The notes under the pieces were generated by a model. The model saw nothing but the letters and a program-made list of their open reading frames with translations. It searched no databases and was not told where the DNA came from. Below, piece after piece: positions 17,764 through 25,663 of a DNA stretch of 64,000 bases (its first letter is position 1; every line of letters begins with the position of its first letter). The stretch comes from Rhodococcus sp. KBS0724 (lineage in GTDB: Bacteria > Actinomycetota > Actinomycetes > Mycobacteriales > Mycobacteriaceae): positions 2,328,001-2,392,000 of the forward strand of contig NZ_VCBX02000001.1 of the NCBI RefSeq assembly GCF_005938745.2, read 5' to 3'. The position numbers were made by a program, and so were the translations under genes.

Positions 17764-18672
17764 CTAGATCAGTCCGGACAGAGCGGAGATATCCTCCGGG
17801 TTCTTGAGGGCCACCGTCGGCGTGCCACGCATTTCGCGCTTGGCAATACCGACGAGGGTTCCGGCCGGCGGGAGTTCCACGATCGCCGTGACTTCTGCGG
17901 TCCGCAGTGAAGCGGAGCAGAGGTCCCAGCGGACGGGACGAGTTACCTGCGCGGCAAGTTTGGTGAGGGCGTCGGCACCAGAGGTGACCGGCGCGCCATC
18001 TGAATTGGACAGCAGCGTGCGCGTGGGATCACTCGGGGTGATCTTGGCGGCAGCAGCTGCGACGGCATCCTGAGCCGGAGCCATGAATCGGGTGTGGAAG
18101 GCGCCGGCGACGGGCAGTGCCCGAACACGAGCCTTCTCGGGTGCATTGGCAGCAAGCTCTTCGAGAGCGCTGAGTAAACCAGCTGCAACAATTTGACCAG
18201 CAGCATTTCGGTTGGCGGCTTCGAGGCCGAGTTCCTCGATGCGTGCCAGTACCTCGGCTTCGTCGCCGCCGAGTACTGCGGACATTCCGGTGGGCTCGAG
18301 TGCGCACGCCTTGGCCATCTCCGCGCCGCGCAGTGCAGCGAGTGCGACAGCTTCGTCAGCAGTGATGACGCCGGCGATAGCCGCGGCAGCGAGTTCACCG
18401 ACCGAGTGACCGGCGGCAATGACATCAGCTCCGAGGAGGCCTTGTGATTCGATTTCCTCGTAAGCAAGCAGTGCTGCAGCGACGACCAGGGGCTGCGTCA
18501 CGGAGGTGTCCGTGATTTCTTCCGCGGTCGCCGTGGTTCCGAGGCGGACGAGGTCGAGACCTGCGGCTTTCGACCACATTTCCAAGCGGTCTTGCGCTCC
18601 GGGCAATGCCAGCCAGGGGCTGAGCATGCCGGGTGTCTGAGAGCCCTGTCCGGGGGCAAGCAAGGAAATCAC
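17764..18672 (-). CDS. fabD: Malonyl-CoA:ACP transacylase FabD
   Basis: A 302-residue transacylase that loads malonate onto AcpM. The N-terminal MISLLAPGQGSQTPGMLSPW, the active-site AGHSVGELAAAAIAG (Ser near residue 92) and the His in VAGAFHTRFMAPAQ are all present. It starts with GTG, and no clear Shine-Dalgarno sequence precedes it. It is the first gene of the FAS-II operon. A 142-base leader separates it from the PucR-type regulator upstream and contains a 7-base-arm palindrome suited to FasR-type control. Confidence 0.95.
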   Translation of the reverse strand: MISLLAPGQGSQTPGMLSPWLALPGAQDRLEMWSKAAGLDLVRLGTTATAEEITDTSVTQPLVVAAALLAYEEIESQGLLGADVIAAGHSVGELAAAAIAGVITADEAVALAALRGAEMAKACALEPTGMSAVLGGDEAEVLARIEELGLEAANRNAAGQIVAAGLLSALEELAANAPEKARVRALPVAGAFHTRFMAPAQDAVAAAAAKITPSDPTRTLLSNSDGAPVTSGADALTKLAAQVTRPVRWDLCSASLRTAEVTAIVELPPAGTLVGIAKREMRGTPTVALKNPEDISALSGLI

Positions 18673-18813
18673 TTATTAAGAGAACACTGGCAGCGGTGTA
18701 GTTCGAGATGTCGGTGACCATGAACTCTGGTCGTGTGTTTTGTAGGTTTCCCACAAATTCCCACGTCGGGTTTCCGCATCGGAATTGGACGCCAAAGGGT
18801 TACAAGGCAATTT

Positions 18814-18835
18814 GTCACACTGTGAACGGTGTGAC
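18814..18835. promoter_or_regulatory. Palindrome upstream of fabD, candidate FasR operator
   Basis: GTCACAC and GTGTGAC (perfect 7-base arms) are separated by 8 bases. The element overlaps the last codon and stop of the regulator gene and stands about 140 bases before fabD. PucR-type FasR of Streptomyces binds the fabD promoter region. The assignment is positional, and the hairpin might instead mark the regulator's 3' end. Confidence 0.45.
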
Positions 18836-20143
18836 TGGAGTGAACGTTGTGTCCGATTTGTTATCGATTTCGCTTAATCGGCCCACCGTAGCGGCTATAC
18901 GCAACACGTACGCGTCGCGCGGATTGGTTGGATCCCGACCGGTCACTTCGGTAATTCGCTTCAAGCGGTACCGCACAGTATTTGGATGAACAAACAGCTG
19001 ACGTGCACAAGTCTCAACCGCACCTCCACAGTCGAGATATGTGTCCAAAGTGTCGGTCAAAACCGAGCCGCTTTCGGCCAACGGAGTGACGAGATGGTCC
19101 TGGAGAGCGTCGACGGCAGCTTGATCGCCGAGTAGTGCGCGTTCGGGAAGGAGTTCCGTTGCAAACACCGGACGCGGAGCTCCCCGCCACCCCGCGACCG
19201 CCTTGATTCCGGCAAAAGCCTCAGACGCACTGAAATGTGCGGCGCTCAGACTCGGTGTCGTCGGGCCGATTACTACTGGGCCGCCTGCAAAGCTCCGCAG
19301 CAGATCCTGCATGAACTCGCTCTCCGCGGACTTGCTGGTCACGTCGCCGCTGACAACCATCACGAGACGGCTGCCCTGAACGACTGCCAGTACCGGTCGG
19401 CCATGGGCCGCTGCCGTGGCATGGACCGTTCCTGCGACCGAGACGCGTTCGTCCGGCGGCGGTGATCCGACGATGACGGTTGCGGGCGCAGTTGCATCCC
19501 AATTCAATGTGGCTGCGCGAGAGAGCATGTCGGAGCCGGTGTCGCCGCGCACCACTGCGTCGACCACCAGTGCCTCGAGCCGGCTGTCCAAGGCGCCACG
19601 GGATTCGGCGGCACTGGCGTACACCGAGGCGGCCGCAAATCCGAGTTCACGTCCGTACCGGAGGACGGCCTCGGTCAACGCGATGAGCTGTTGATCGTTA
19701 CGGGCCAATGCCGGCAGCCACTTCTCGAAGAACTCCATGGCAACGCGAACCATGTCGACCGTCTGCCGCAGGGTCAGCCGCCGCGCCAACTCCTGGGGAA
19801 TGACCGGAAACGACTCGTATCCGAAGCTGATCTCCGAATCCAACTGCCGGAGCCATTCGAGGAAGTTCACCACTGACGTCTGCACCAGCAGCTGAACGTC
19901 GGCGCGGTGGGACGCGTCGAGACTGTCGAAAAAGGGGAGTTGTTCCTCCATGACCGTCACGGCTTCCGTGGCCAACCGCCCGGAGAACTGCTTGACCCGC
20001 CGCAGCAAAGCCTCGGGGAGTGGATCACGAACCTGACGCCGCCGCGACAGCGACGCCTGCAACCCGGAAGTCGACGACCGGATGCGTCGTACTCCTACCG
20101 GAGGTACCCCGGCTGCAGGTACATCAGAATCAGGATCAGGCAT
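18815..20143 (-). CDS. PucR-type transcriptional regulator of fatty-acid synthesis (FasR/Rv2242-like)
   Basis: The 442-residue protein has a C-terminal PucR helix-turn-helix, CARQLFVHPNTVRYRLKRIT followed by EVTGRDPTNPRDAYVLRIA, and a central GGDEF-related region typical of CdaR/PucR proteins. The N-terminal 40 residues are basic and probably disordered. Its place directly before fabD matches S. coelicolor FasR and M. tuberculosis Rv2242, which control fatty-acid synthesis genes; that role is inferred. The ATG at 20143 lies immediately after the aceE terminator's T run, leaving little room for a leader, so initiation may be leaderless or further downstream. Confidence 0.88.
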   Translation of the reverse strand: MPDPDSDVPAAGVPPVGVRRIRSSTSGLQASLSRRRQVRDPLPEALLRRVKQFSGRLATEAVTVMEEQLPFFDSLDASHRADVQLLVQTSVVNFLEWLRQLDSEISFGYESFPVIPQELARRLTLRQTVDMVRVAMEFFEKWLPALARNDQQLIALTEAVLRYGRELGFAAASVYASAAESRGALDSRLEALVVDAVVRGDTGSDMLSRAATLNWDATAPATVIVGSPPPDERVSVAGTVHATAAAHGRPVLAVVQGSRLVMVVSGDVTSKSAESEFMQDLLRSFAGGPVVIGPTTPSLSAAHFSASEAFAGIKAVAGWRGAPRPVFATELLPERALLGDQAAVDALQDHLVTPLAESGSVLTDTLDTYLDCGGAVETCARQLFVHPNTVRYRLKRITEVTGRDPTNPRDAYVLRIAATVGRLSEIDNKSDTTFTPVTPFTV

Positions 20144-20156
20144 GACAAAAACCTAC

Positions 20157-20199
20157 GCCCATCGCTGCGGATGTCGTGATGACACCCGCAGCAATGGGC
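20157..20199 (-). terminator. Rho-independent terminator of aceE
   Basis: Arms GCCCATCGCTGCGG and CCGCAGCAATGGGC (one mismatch) enclose 15 bases. On the minus strand the hairpin is followed by GTAGGTTTTTGTC, giving a T5 tract, and then directly by the ATG of the next gene. Confidence 0.85.
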
Positions 20200-20224
20200 G
20201 GAAGGAGCGGTGGAGCGGCAATAC

Positions 20225-23065
20225 TTACGCGCTACCGGTGTCCCCGGTCTGCTCGGGAGCAGCGTTCACATCGTCGATGCGGTACCGAGCGGCTGCCTCG
20301 ACGGCCTTGCTGCGGTCGATCGAGCCTTCCTTGGCCAGGCCGTTGAGCACGGCGACGGTGATCGACTCGGCATCGACGTTGAAGTAACGACGAGCGGCCG
20401 TTCGGGTATCGGAGAATCCGAAACCGTCGGTGCCCAGCGTGATGTAGTCGCCCGGGACCCACTGGCGGATCTGATCCGGGACAGCGCGCATCCAGTCCGA
20501 TGCCGCAACAACGGGACCCTGCGCCGACGCCAAGGCGTTGGTGACGAAGGGAACCGGAGCGTCCACAGCCGGGTTGAGCAGAGCCTGACGCTCGCACTCG
20601 ACACCCTCGCGGCGCAGTTCGCCCCACGACGTGACGGACCAGATGTCAGCCGAGACACCCCAGTCGTCCGCGAGCATCTGCTGAGCCCGCAGGCCTTCCG
20701 GCATGGCAACACCGGAAACGAGGATCTGAGCCTTCGGGCCCTGCACGTCGGACGCCTTGTAGAGGTAGATGCCCTTGAGCAGTCCCTCGACATCGAGATC
20801 AGCAGGCTCCGCCGGCTGCACGTACGGCTCGTTGTAGATGGTGAGGTAGTAGAAGATGTTCTCGCCGCCGAAGCCGGCGACACCCTCGGTACCGCCGTAC
20901 ATACGACGCAGACCGTCCTTGACGATGTGCGCCAACTCGTACGAGAACGCCGCGTCGTAGGTGACCGCGGCCGGGTTGGTGGACGCCAGGAGCAGCGAAT
21001 GTCCGTCGGCGTGCTGCAAGCCTTCACCGGTCAGCGTGGTGCGACCGGCCGTTGCGCCGAGAACGAATCCGCGGGCCATCTGGTCGGCTGCTGCCCACAG
21101 GCCGTCGCCGGTGCGCTGGAAACCGAACATCGAGTAGAAGATGTACAGCGGAATCATCGGTTCGCCGTGCGTCGCGTACGACGTGCCGACCGCGGTGAAC
21201 GACGCCGTCGAACCGGCTTCGTTGATGCCCTCGTGCAGAATCTGGCCGACCGGGCTCTCCTTGTAGGCGAGCATGAGTTCGGCGTCGACGGACGTGTAGA
21301 GCTGTCCGTTGCGGTTGTAGATCTTCAGCGACGGGAACCACGAGTCCATACCGAAGGTACGAGCCTCGTCCGGGATGATCGGCACGATGCGCTTGCCGAT
21401 CTCCTTGTCGCGAAGAAGTTCCTTGAGGATGCGGACGATGGCCATCGTCGTGGCCACTTCCTGCTTACCCGAACCCTTGCGGATGACGTCGTACGTCTTG
21501 TCCTCGGGAAGCTTCAGCGGTGCAGCGTCCGTGTTGCGGGACGGCAGGAAACCACCGAGCGCCTTGCGGCGATCGAGCATGTACTGGATCTCGGGAGCGT
21601 CGTTGCCTGGGTGGTAGTACGGAGGCAGGTACGGATCCTTCTCGAGCTCGGCATCCGAGATCGGGATGTGCTGCATGTCGCGGAACGCCTTCAGGTCGTC
21701 CAGCGTCAGCTTCTTCATCTGGTGCGTAGCGTTGCGGCCCTCGAAGTGCTTGCCGAGCGTGTAGCCCTTGATGGTGTGCGCGAGGATGACCGTCGGCTGG
21801 CCCTTGTGAGCCATCGCGGCGGCGTACGCGGCGTGAACCTTGCGGTAGTCGTGGCCACCACGCTTGAGGTTCCAGATTTCGGGATCCGTGAGGTCCTTGA
21901 CCAGTTCCTTCGTGCGCGGGTCGCGACCGAAGAAGTGATCACGCACGAACGCGCCGTCGTTGGCCTTGTACGTCTGGAAATCGCCGTCCGGGGTCACGTT
22001 CATCAGGTTGACGAGCGCGCCGTCCTTGTCGGCATGCAGCAGCGAATCCCACTCACGGCCCCAGACGACCTTGATGACATTCCAGCCTGCGCCGCGGAAG
22101 AACGACTCCAGTTCCTGGATGATCTTGCCGTTACCGCGAACCGGGCCGTCGAGGCGCTGCAAGTTGCAGTTGACGACGAACGTCAGATTGTCGAGGCCTT
22201 CGGTCGCAGCCACGTGCGCGAGACCGCGCGACTCCGGCTCGTCCATCTCGCCGTCGCCGAGGAAGGCCCACACATGCTGATCGGTGGTGTCCTTGATGCC
22301 GCGATCATTGAGGTAATGGTTGTATCGCGCCTGGTAGATGGCATTCATCGGGCCGAGGCCCATGGATACCGTCGGGAACTCCCAGAAATCGGGGAGCAGG
22401 CGCGGGTGCGGGTACGACGGGAGTCCGCCGCCCTTGTCGGCGTGGCTCTGCTCCTGGCGGAAGCCGTCCATCTGCTCGGCCGGGATGCGGCCTTCGAGGA
22501 ATGCTCGCGCGTAGATGCCGGGGGAGGCGTGGCCCTGGATGAAGATGTGGTCGCCGCCGCCCGGATGATCCTTGCCGCGGAAGAAGTGGTTGAAGCCCAC
22601 CTCGTACAAAGCGGCGGAGGACGCGTACGTGGAGATGTGGCCACCGACTCCGACGCCGGGACGCTGCGCGCGGTGCACCATGATGGCCGCGTTCCAGCGG
22701 ATCCAGGCGCGGTAGCGACGCTCGACCTCTTCGTCGCCCGGGAACCACGGTTCGTTCTCGGTCGGGATCGTGTTGACGTAATCGGTGGACGTCAGAGCGG
22801 GCAGTGCGACGTGCTTCTCGCCGGCGCGTTCGAGCATGCGCAGCATCAGGTAGCGGGCGCGGGTCGGGCCTGATCGATCAAGAAGCCCGTCGAACGATTC
22901 GAGCCATTCAGTGGTCTCATCCGGGTCGATGTCCGGTAGGTACGACGCGACGCCTTCGCGAATGACGCGGACACGGCCGTCCGCTCCAGGGGGTGAACCT
23001 GGCACTCCCGTGCCGCCTGACTCGGCGTTCGGCTCGGACGAAGGACCCTGGATCAGGTCAGACAA
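20225..23065 (-). CDS. aceE: Pyruvate dehydrogenase E1 component (homodimeric type)
   Basis: A 946-residue thiamine-diphosphate enzyme that decarboxylates pyruvate and passes acetyl groups to the E2 lipoyl domains. The ThDP motif begins [14 protein letters not shown] near residue 265 and reaches an N in [12 protein letters not shown]. The substrate-side block [20 protein letters not shown] is also clear. It is the single-chain E1 of actinobacteria and E. coli, not the alpha/beta type. The start is TTG at 23065, with GAGGAG about six bases upstream. It is transcribed toward the FAS-II genes, linking acetyl-CoA supply to lipid synthesis by position, and ends with its own terminator. Confidence 0.96.
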   Translation of the reverse strand: MSDLIQGPSSEPNAESGGTGVPGSPPGADGRVRVIREGVASYLPDIDPDETTEWLESFDGLLDRSGPTRARYLMLRMLERAGEKHVALPALTSTDYVNTIPTENEPWFPGDEEVERRYRAWIRWNAAIMVHRAQRPGVGVGGHISTYASSAALYEVGFNHFFRGKDHPGGGDHIFIQGHASPGIYARAFLEGRIPAEQMDGFRQEQSHADKGGGLPSYPHPRLLPDFWEFPTVSMGLGPMNAIYQARYNHYLNDRGIKDTTDQHVWAFLGDGEMDEPESRGLAHVAATEGLDNLTFVVNCNLQRLDGPVRGNGKIIQELESFFRGAGWNVIKVVWGREWDSLLHADKDGALVNLMNVTPDGDFQTYKANDGAFVRDHFFGRDPRTKELVKDLTDPEIWNLKRGGHDYRKVHAAYAAAMAHKGQPTVILAHTIKGYTLGKHFEGRNATHQMKKLTLDDLKAFRDMQHIPISDAELEKDPYLPPYYHPGNDAPEIQYMLDRRKALGGFLPSRNTDAAPLKLPEDKTYDVIRKGSGKQEVATTMAIVRILKELLRDKEIGKRIVPIIPDEARTFGMDSWFPSLKIYNRNGQLYTSVDAELMLAYKESPVGQILHEGINEAGSTASFTAVGTSYATHGEPMIPLYIFYSMFGFQRTGDGLWAAADQMARGFVLGATAGRTTLTGEGLQHADGHSLLLASTNPAAVTYDAAFSYELAHIVKDGLRRMYGGTEGVAGFGGENIFYYLTIYNEPYVQPAEPADLDVEGLLKGIYLYKASDVQGPKAQILVSGVAMPEGLRAQQMLADDWGVSADIWSVTSWGELRREGVECERQALLNPAVDAPVPFVTNALASAQGPVVAASDWMRAVPDQIRQWVPGDYITLGTDGFGFSDTRTAARRYFNVDAESITVAVLNGLAKEGSIDRSKAVEAAARYRIDDVNAAPEQTGDTGSA

Positions 23066-23297
23066 CGTGTGCTCCTCAGAGGGGTTTGGGACGCGTGGTT
23101 GGGCGTCCTTACGTAGGTGATCGGGACCTTGTTAGGCCCGATCCACTTCCATGACGAATATGGCGCGTACCTCATCTTTCACCATCCCGGTCGGCCTGGC
23201 ACACTGTGGCCCCGGTTACCGTCGGGTAGCGTTCTCGAGTTCGGCTGCAGGCTGCAAATAGTTGCCGGTGGCAACGCGATGTGAGGGGGATTTGTCG
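23066..23297. promoter_or_regulatory. Divergent intergenic region between aceE and a lipoprotein gene
   Basis: These 232 bases must hold promoters for both genes. No convincing -35/-10 pair or palindrome was found by eye apart from a short GTTGCCGGTGGCAAC palindrome at about 23262-23276, which lies 22 bases before the lipoprotein start and may be an operator. Confidence 0.4.
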
Positions 23298-23858
23298 GTG
23301 ACGAAGGGGAAGCCGGTCAGGGGATCGGAAAAGAGCGCGGACCGGTATCGACGTCGTGGATTTGTTGTCGCGATCGGCGCGTTGACGGTGGGGTCGGTGG
23401 TAATCGCAGGGTGTTCGGGTGCCGTCGAGGGGTCGCCGACTCCGAACAGGTTGCAGGCTGCCGCCTATCAGGCCGAGGTGACGGCTTCCGTTGCGGCGTC
23501 GTCGTCGAAAGCTGCGGCCGAGACCGCATTCCAGGCTTGTGAACAGCTGCTGCTCCGATCGAAGGACGACGTGGCCGTCTTCAACGACTACATCGACGCC
23601 AACAACAACGACGCGTCCGACGTGACGAGCAAAGCGCAGGCGGCTGCGTCCTCGGCAGACGAATTCGCCGGGTGGCTCGACACCGCGACTGCAGACGTCC
23701 CCGCCTCGCTGTCCGGACTGTTCGGCGATCTGGCCGACAACCTGCGGTCGATTGCCCGCGTCGTCGAACGTGATCATTCGGCCGACGAAATCAATTCGAT
23801 CACCGATACGACCAACTCAATTCGAGATTCGATCCGTACCGAATGCGGAGCCCTGTGA
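23298..23858 (+). CDS. Putative lipoprotein with helical exported domain
   Basis: The 186-residue product has a basic N-terminus, a hydrophobic segment (FVVAIGALTVGSVVIAG) and a lipobox VIAGCSG, then an Ala/Ser-rich helical domain with two cysteines (AFQACEQLLLR and the C-terminal TECGAL) that could pair. GTG at 23298 is chosen, seven bases after GAGGGGGA; a TTG six bases earlier is too close to that site. It is divergent from aceE. Its position matches the conserved hypothetical between aceE and the DUF3052 gene in mycobacteria (Rv2240c). Function unknown. Confidence 0.75.
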   Translation: MTKGKPVRGSEKSADRYRRRGFVVAIGALTVGSVVIAGCSGAVEGSPTPNRLQAAAYQAEVTASVAASSSKAAAETAFQACEQLLLRSKDDVAVFNDYIDANNNDASDVTSKAQAAASSADEFAGWLDTATADVPASLSGLFGDLADNLRSIARVVERDHSADEINSITDTTNSIRDSIRTECGAL

Positions 23859-24035
23859 CCTGCGGATTTTCGGGGGCGTAAGGTTCCGGGCGTGTCTGCG
23901 GACACAAATCTGGAAAAGTTTTCGGCGTGGTCGGCTTGCGCTAACGCCTTCGACCATGTTCGCTTTCCCTAATCGAACGTTAAACGGTCGGTGCGCGGGG
24001 ACTCCGTGCACCATCAACAAAAGGAGGACCCCACC

Positions 24036-24461
24036 GTGGTCGCCGCGGCGGATGCCCAGAACTACGCTCAGAAACTCGGGATTACTGCCGATATGGTGGT
24101 GCAGGAACTGGGCTGGGATGAGGATACCGACGACGGCATTCGTGCCGCGGTTGAGGAAACCATCGGCGGGGAAATGCTCGACGAGGATTCGGACGAAGTC
24201 ATTGACGTCGTGCTGCTGTGGTGGCGCGACGAAGACGGAGACCTTGTCGACGCTCTGATGGATGCCATCGGTCCTCTCGCAGACGAAGGTTTTGTCTGGG
24301 TTCTCACACCTAAGACAGGGCGAGACGGACACGTCGAGCCCAGCGAGATCGCTGAATCTGCCCCTACAGCAGGACTTACTCAGACGTCTGCTGCGAACCT
24401 CGGTGACTGGTCGGCAAGCCGACTCGTTCAGCCGAAGGCTCGCCCGGCCGGCAAGCGCTGA
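24036..24461 (+). CDS. DUF3052 family protein
   Basis: A 141-residue acidic protein of an actinobacterial family. Landmarks are NYAQKLGITADMVVQELGWD, the acidic run EMLDEDSDEVIDVVLLWWRD and FVWVLTPKTGRDGHVEPSEI, with a basic C-terminal tail. GTG at 24036 has AAGGAGG eight bases upstream. The gene lies directly before ahpE, as in mycobacteria (Rv2239c-Rv2238c). No signal peptide, so cytosolic. Function is not established. A hairpin with nearby T residues follows. Confidence 0.85.
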   Translation: MVAAADAQNYAQKLGITADMVVQELGWDEDTDDGIRAAVEETIGGEMLDEDSDEVIDVVLLWWRDEDGDLVDALMDAIGPLADEGFVWVLTPKTGRDGHVEPSEIAESAPTAGLTQTSAANLGDWSASRLVQPKARPAGKR

Positions 24462-24483
24462 TCAAGCCAGCAATAAGCAACAG

Positions 24484-24517
24484 TGCATCGGATGACGCAA
24501 TCGCGACGTCCGATGCA
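24484..24517 (+). terminator. Hairpin between the DUF3052 gene and ahpE
   Basis: Nine-base arms TGCATCGGA and TCCGATGCA enclose a 16-base loop, followed by TTGTCGTATTTTCC. It should partly or fully end the DUF3052 transcript 49 bases before ahpE. Confidence 0.65.
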
Positions 24518-24566
24518 TTGTCGTATTTTCCGAACCTTTTCCTATCGTCAGTGAAGGATGAAATCC

Positions 24567-25031
24567 ATGCCTCTCGAAGTTGGTGCTCAGGCACCGGAAT
24601 TTACGTTGAAGGATCAGAACAACCAGGAAGTCTCGCTCGCAGATTTCCGCGGTAAGAAGAACGTTCTGCTTGTCTTCTACCCGTTGGCTTTCACCGGAAC
24701 CTGCCAGGGCGAACTCTGCAAGGTCCGCGACGAGCTTCCGACGTTCGAAAACGACGACACGGCAATCCTCGCCATCTCCGTCGGCGCTTCGCCGACGCAC
24801 AAGATCTGGTCCGCCGAGCAGGGTTACACCTTCCCGCTGCTGGCCGATTTCTGGCCGCACGGTGAGGTTGCCCAGAAGTACGGCGTGTTCAACGACAAGC
24901 TGGGCTTCGCAAACCGTGGAACCTTTGTCATCGACAAGGACGGAATCATCCGTTTTGCCGAGATGAATGGTCCCGGAGAGGCCCGTGACCACGCGCTTTG
25001 GGCAAATGCGATTGCCGCGCTAGAGTCTTAG
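24567..25031 (+). CDS. ahpE: AhpE-type peroxiredoxin with an extra Cys
   Basis: A 154-residue peroxiredoxin that reduces peroxides through a peroxidatic Cys. The active site is in YPLAFTGTCQGELCKVRDEL: Thr43 and Cys46, with the Arg in the later FANRGTFVIDKDGIIRFAEM region. M. tuberculosis AhpE, as I recall it, has a single Cys here and Asp at the position of Cys51. The C46-x4-C51 spacing matches that of the peroxidatic and resolving cysteines of E. coli Bcp, so this version might form an internal disulfide. ATG at 24567 is preferred, eight bases after AAGGA, over an ATG at 24558. Confidence 0.92.
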   Translation: MPLEVGAQAPEFTLKDQNNQEVSLADFRGKKNVLLVFYPLAFTGTCQGELCKVRDELPTFENDDTAILAISVGASPTHKIWSAEQGYTFPLLADFWPHGEVAQKYGVFNDKLGFANRGTFVIDKDGIIRFAEMNGPGEARDHALWANAIAALES

Positions 25032-25034
25032 AGC

Positions 25035-25061
25035 ACTCCCGGTGAGGTTCTCGCCGGGAGT
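25035..25061 (+). terminator. Hairpin between ahpE and tRNA-Val
   Basis: ACTCCCGG and CCGGGAGT arms enclose 11 bases, three bases after the ahpE stop. No T run follows, and the tRNA begins three bases later, so it may separate or process a joint transcript. Confidence 0.5.
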
Positions 25062-25063
25062 TC

Positions 25064-25135
25064 GGGCGTGTAGCTCAGTGGTAGAGCTCTGGTTTTACAC
25101 ACCAGCGGTCGGGGGTTCGAAACCCTCCGCGCCCA
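25064..25135 (+). tRNA. tRNA-Val (TAC anticodon)
   Basis: Acceptor strands GGGCGTG and CGCGCCC pair (one T:G). Anticodon stem CTGGT/ACCAG closes loop TTTACAC with anticodon TAC at 25096-25098. The T arm is GGGGG-TTCGAAA-CCCTC, and discriminator A135 follows. CCA is not encoded. Confidence 0.96.
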
Positions 25136-25144
25136 CCGAATAAC

Positions 25145-25183
25145 AAAAACCCTGATCTGCGCTTCGGCGAGGTCAGGGTTTTT
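25145..25183. terminator. Bidirectional terminator after tRNA-Val
   Basis: AAAAACCCTGA and TCAGGGTTTTT arms enclose 17 bases, giving T-rich tails on both strands. It ends tRNA-Val transcripts and those of the convergent hypothetical gene. Confidence 0.88.
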
Positions 25184-25190
25184 GTTGTTT

Positions 25191-25511
25191 CTAGTCGCCG
25201 ATGTATCCGGTGTCCGGGTTGATCTGGCTGAGAAAATCGCGGATCGACTCACGATGCTCGTCGACTGTGTTCGGCTCGGGCGGCGTGGAGGGCGTCTCCG
25301 CGCGATCTAGAACGCTGTAAAAGGCAACGTGTCGAGAGCTGGAAAATCCATAGCCCTCGTTCGGCCCGGATTTCCAGTCGTAATCGTATGTACCTGGGTT
25401 TCCTGCACGGGGCTTCACTGTGAAAGTCTCCCCATCGACCGTCAAGGTAAACGGCCCGTCCTCGGCGGCCGGACGGCTGTCACCAGTCGGCTCACGATCC
25501 TCGGTATTCAT
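25191..25511 (-). CDS. Hypothetical protein, 106 aa
   Basis: I do not recognise a characterised family. The product has an acidic N-terminus, a compact beta-rich centre (FTLTVDGETFTVKPR, then GTYDYDWKSGPNEGYGFSSS) and a helical C-terminus containing HRESIRDFLSQINPDTGY. No signal peptide or membrane segment is seen. The stop lies eight bases from the terminator shared with tRNA-Val. The ATG at 25511 lacks a strong ribosome site. Coding character is supported by continuous, core-like codon use. Confidence 0.65.
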   Translation of the reverse strand: MNTEDREPTGDSRPAAEDGPFTLTVDGETFTVKPRAGNPGTYDYDWKSGPNEGYGFSSSRHVAFYSVLDRAETPSTPPEPNTVDEHRESIRDFLSQINPDTGYIGD

Positions 25512-25663
25512 GAGACGAGACTGTCATAAGGATGCTCATCTGCGCGCCTGATATTTCGGTGCGTGATCGCGAACGGCTGCGGTGAGTCGGCCGACGAACC
25601 CCTTGACGTAGCGGGCCGGCCCACAGATGATCGAACTCTTGCACGTCGAACTCTGGAGCATCG

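Noticed and set aside
20210..22873. 887-residue plus-strand open frame opposite aceE
   Set aside because: It is the antisense of a strongly conserved pyruvate dehydrogenase and is kept open by third-position GC bias; its low-complexity Arg/Val/Asp composition is not protein-like.
25028..25252. 74-residue minus-strand frame across tRNA-Val
   Set aside because: RVSNPRPLVCKTRALPLSYT is the reverse reading of the tRNA, not a protein.
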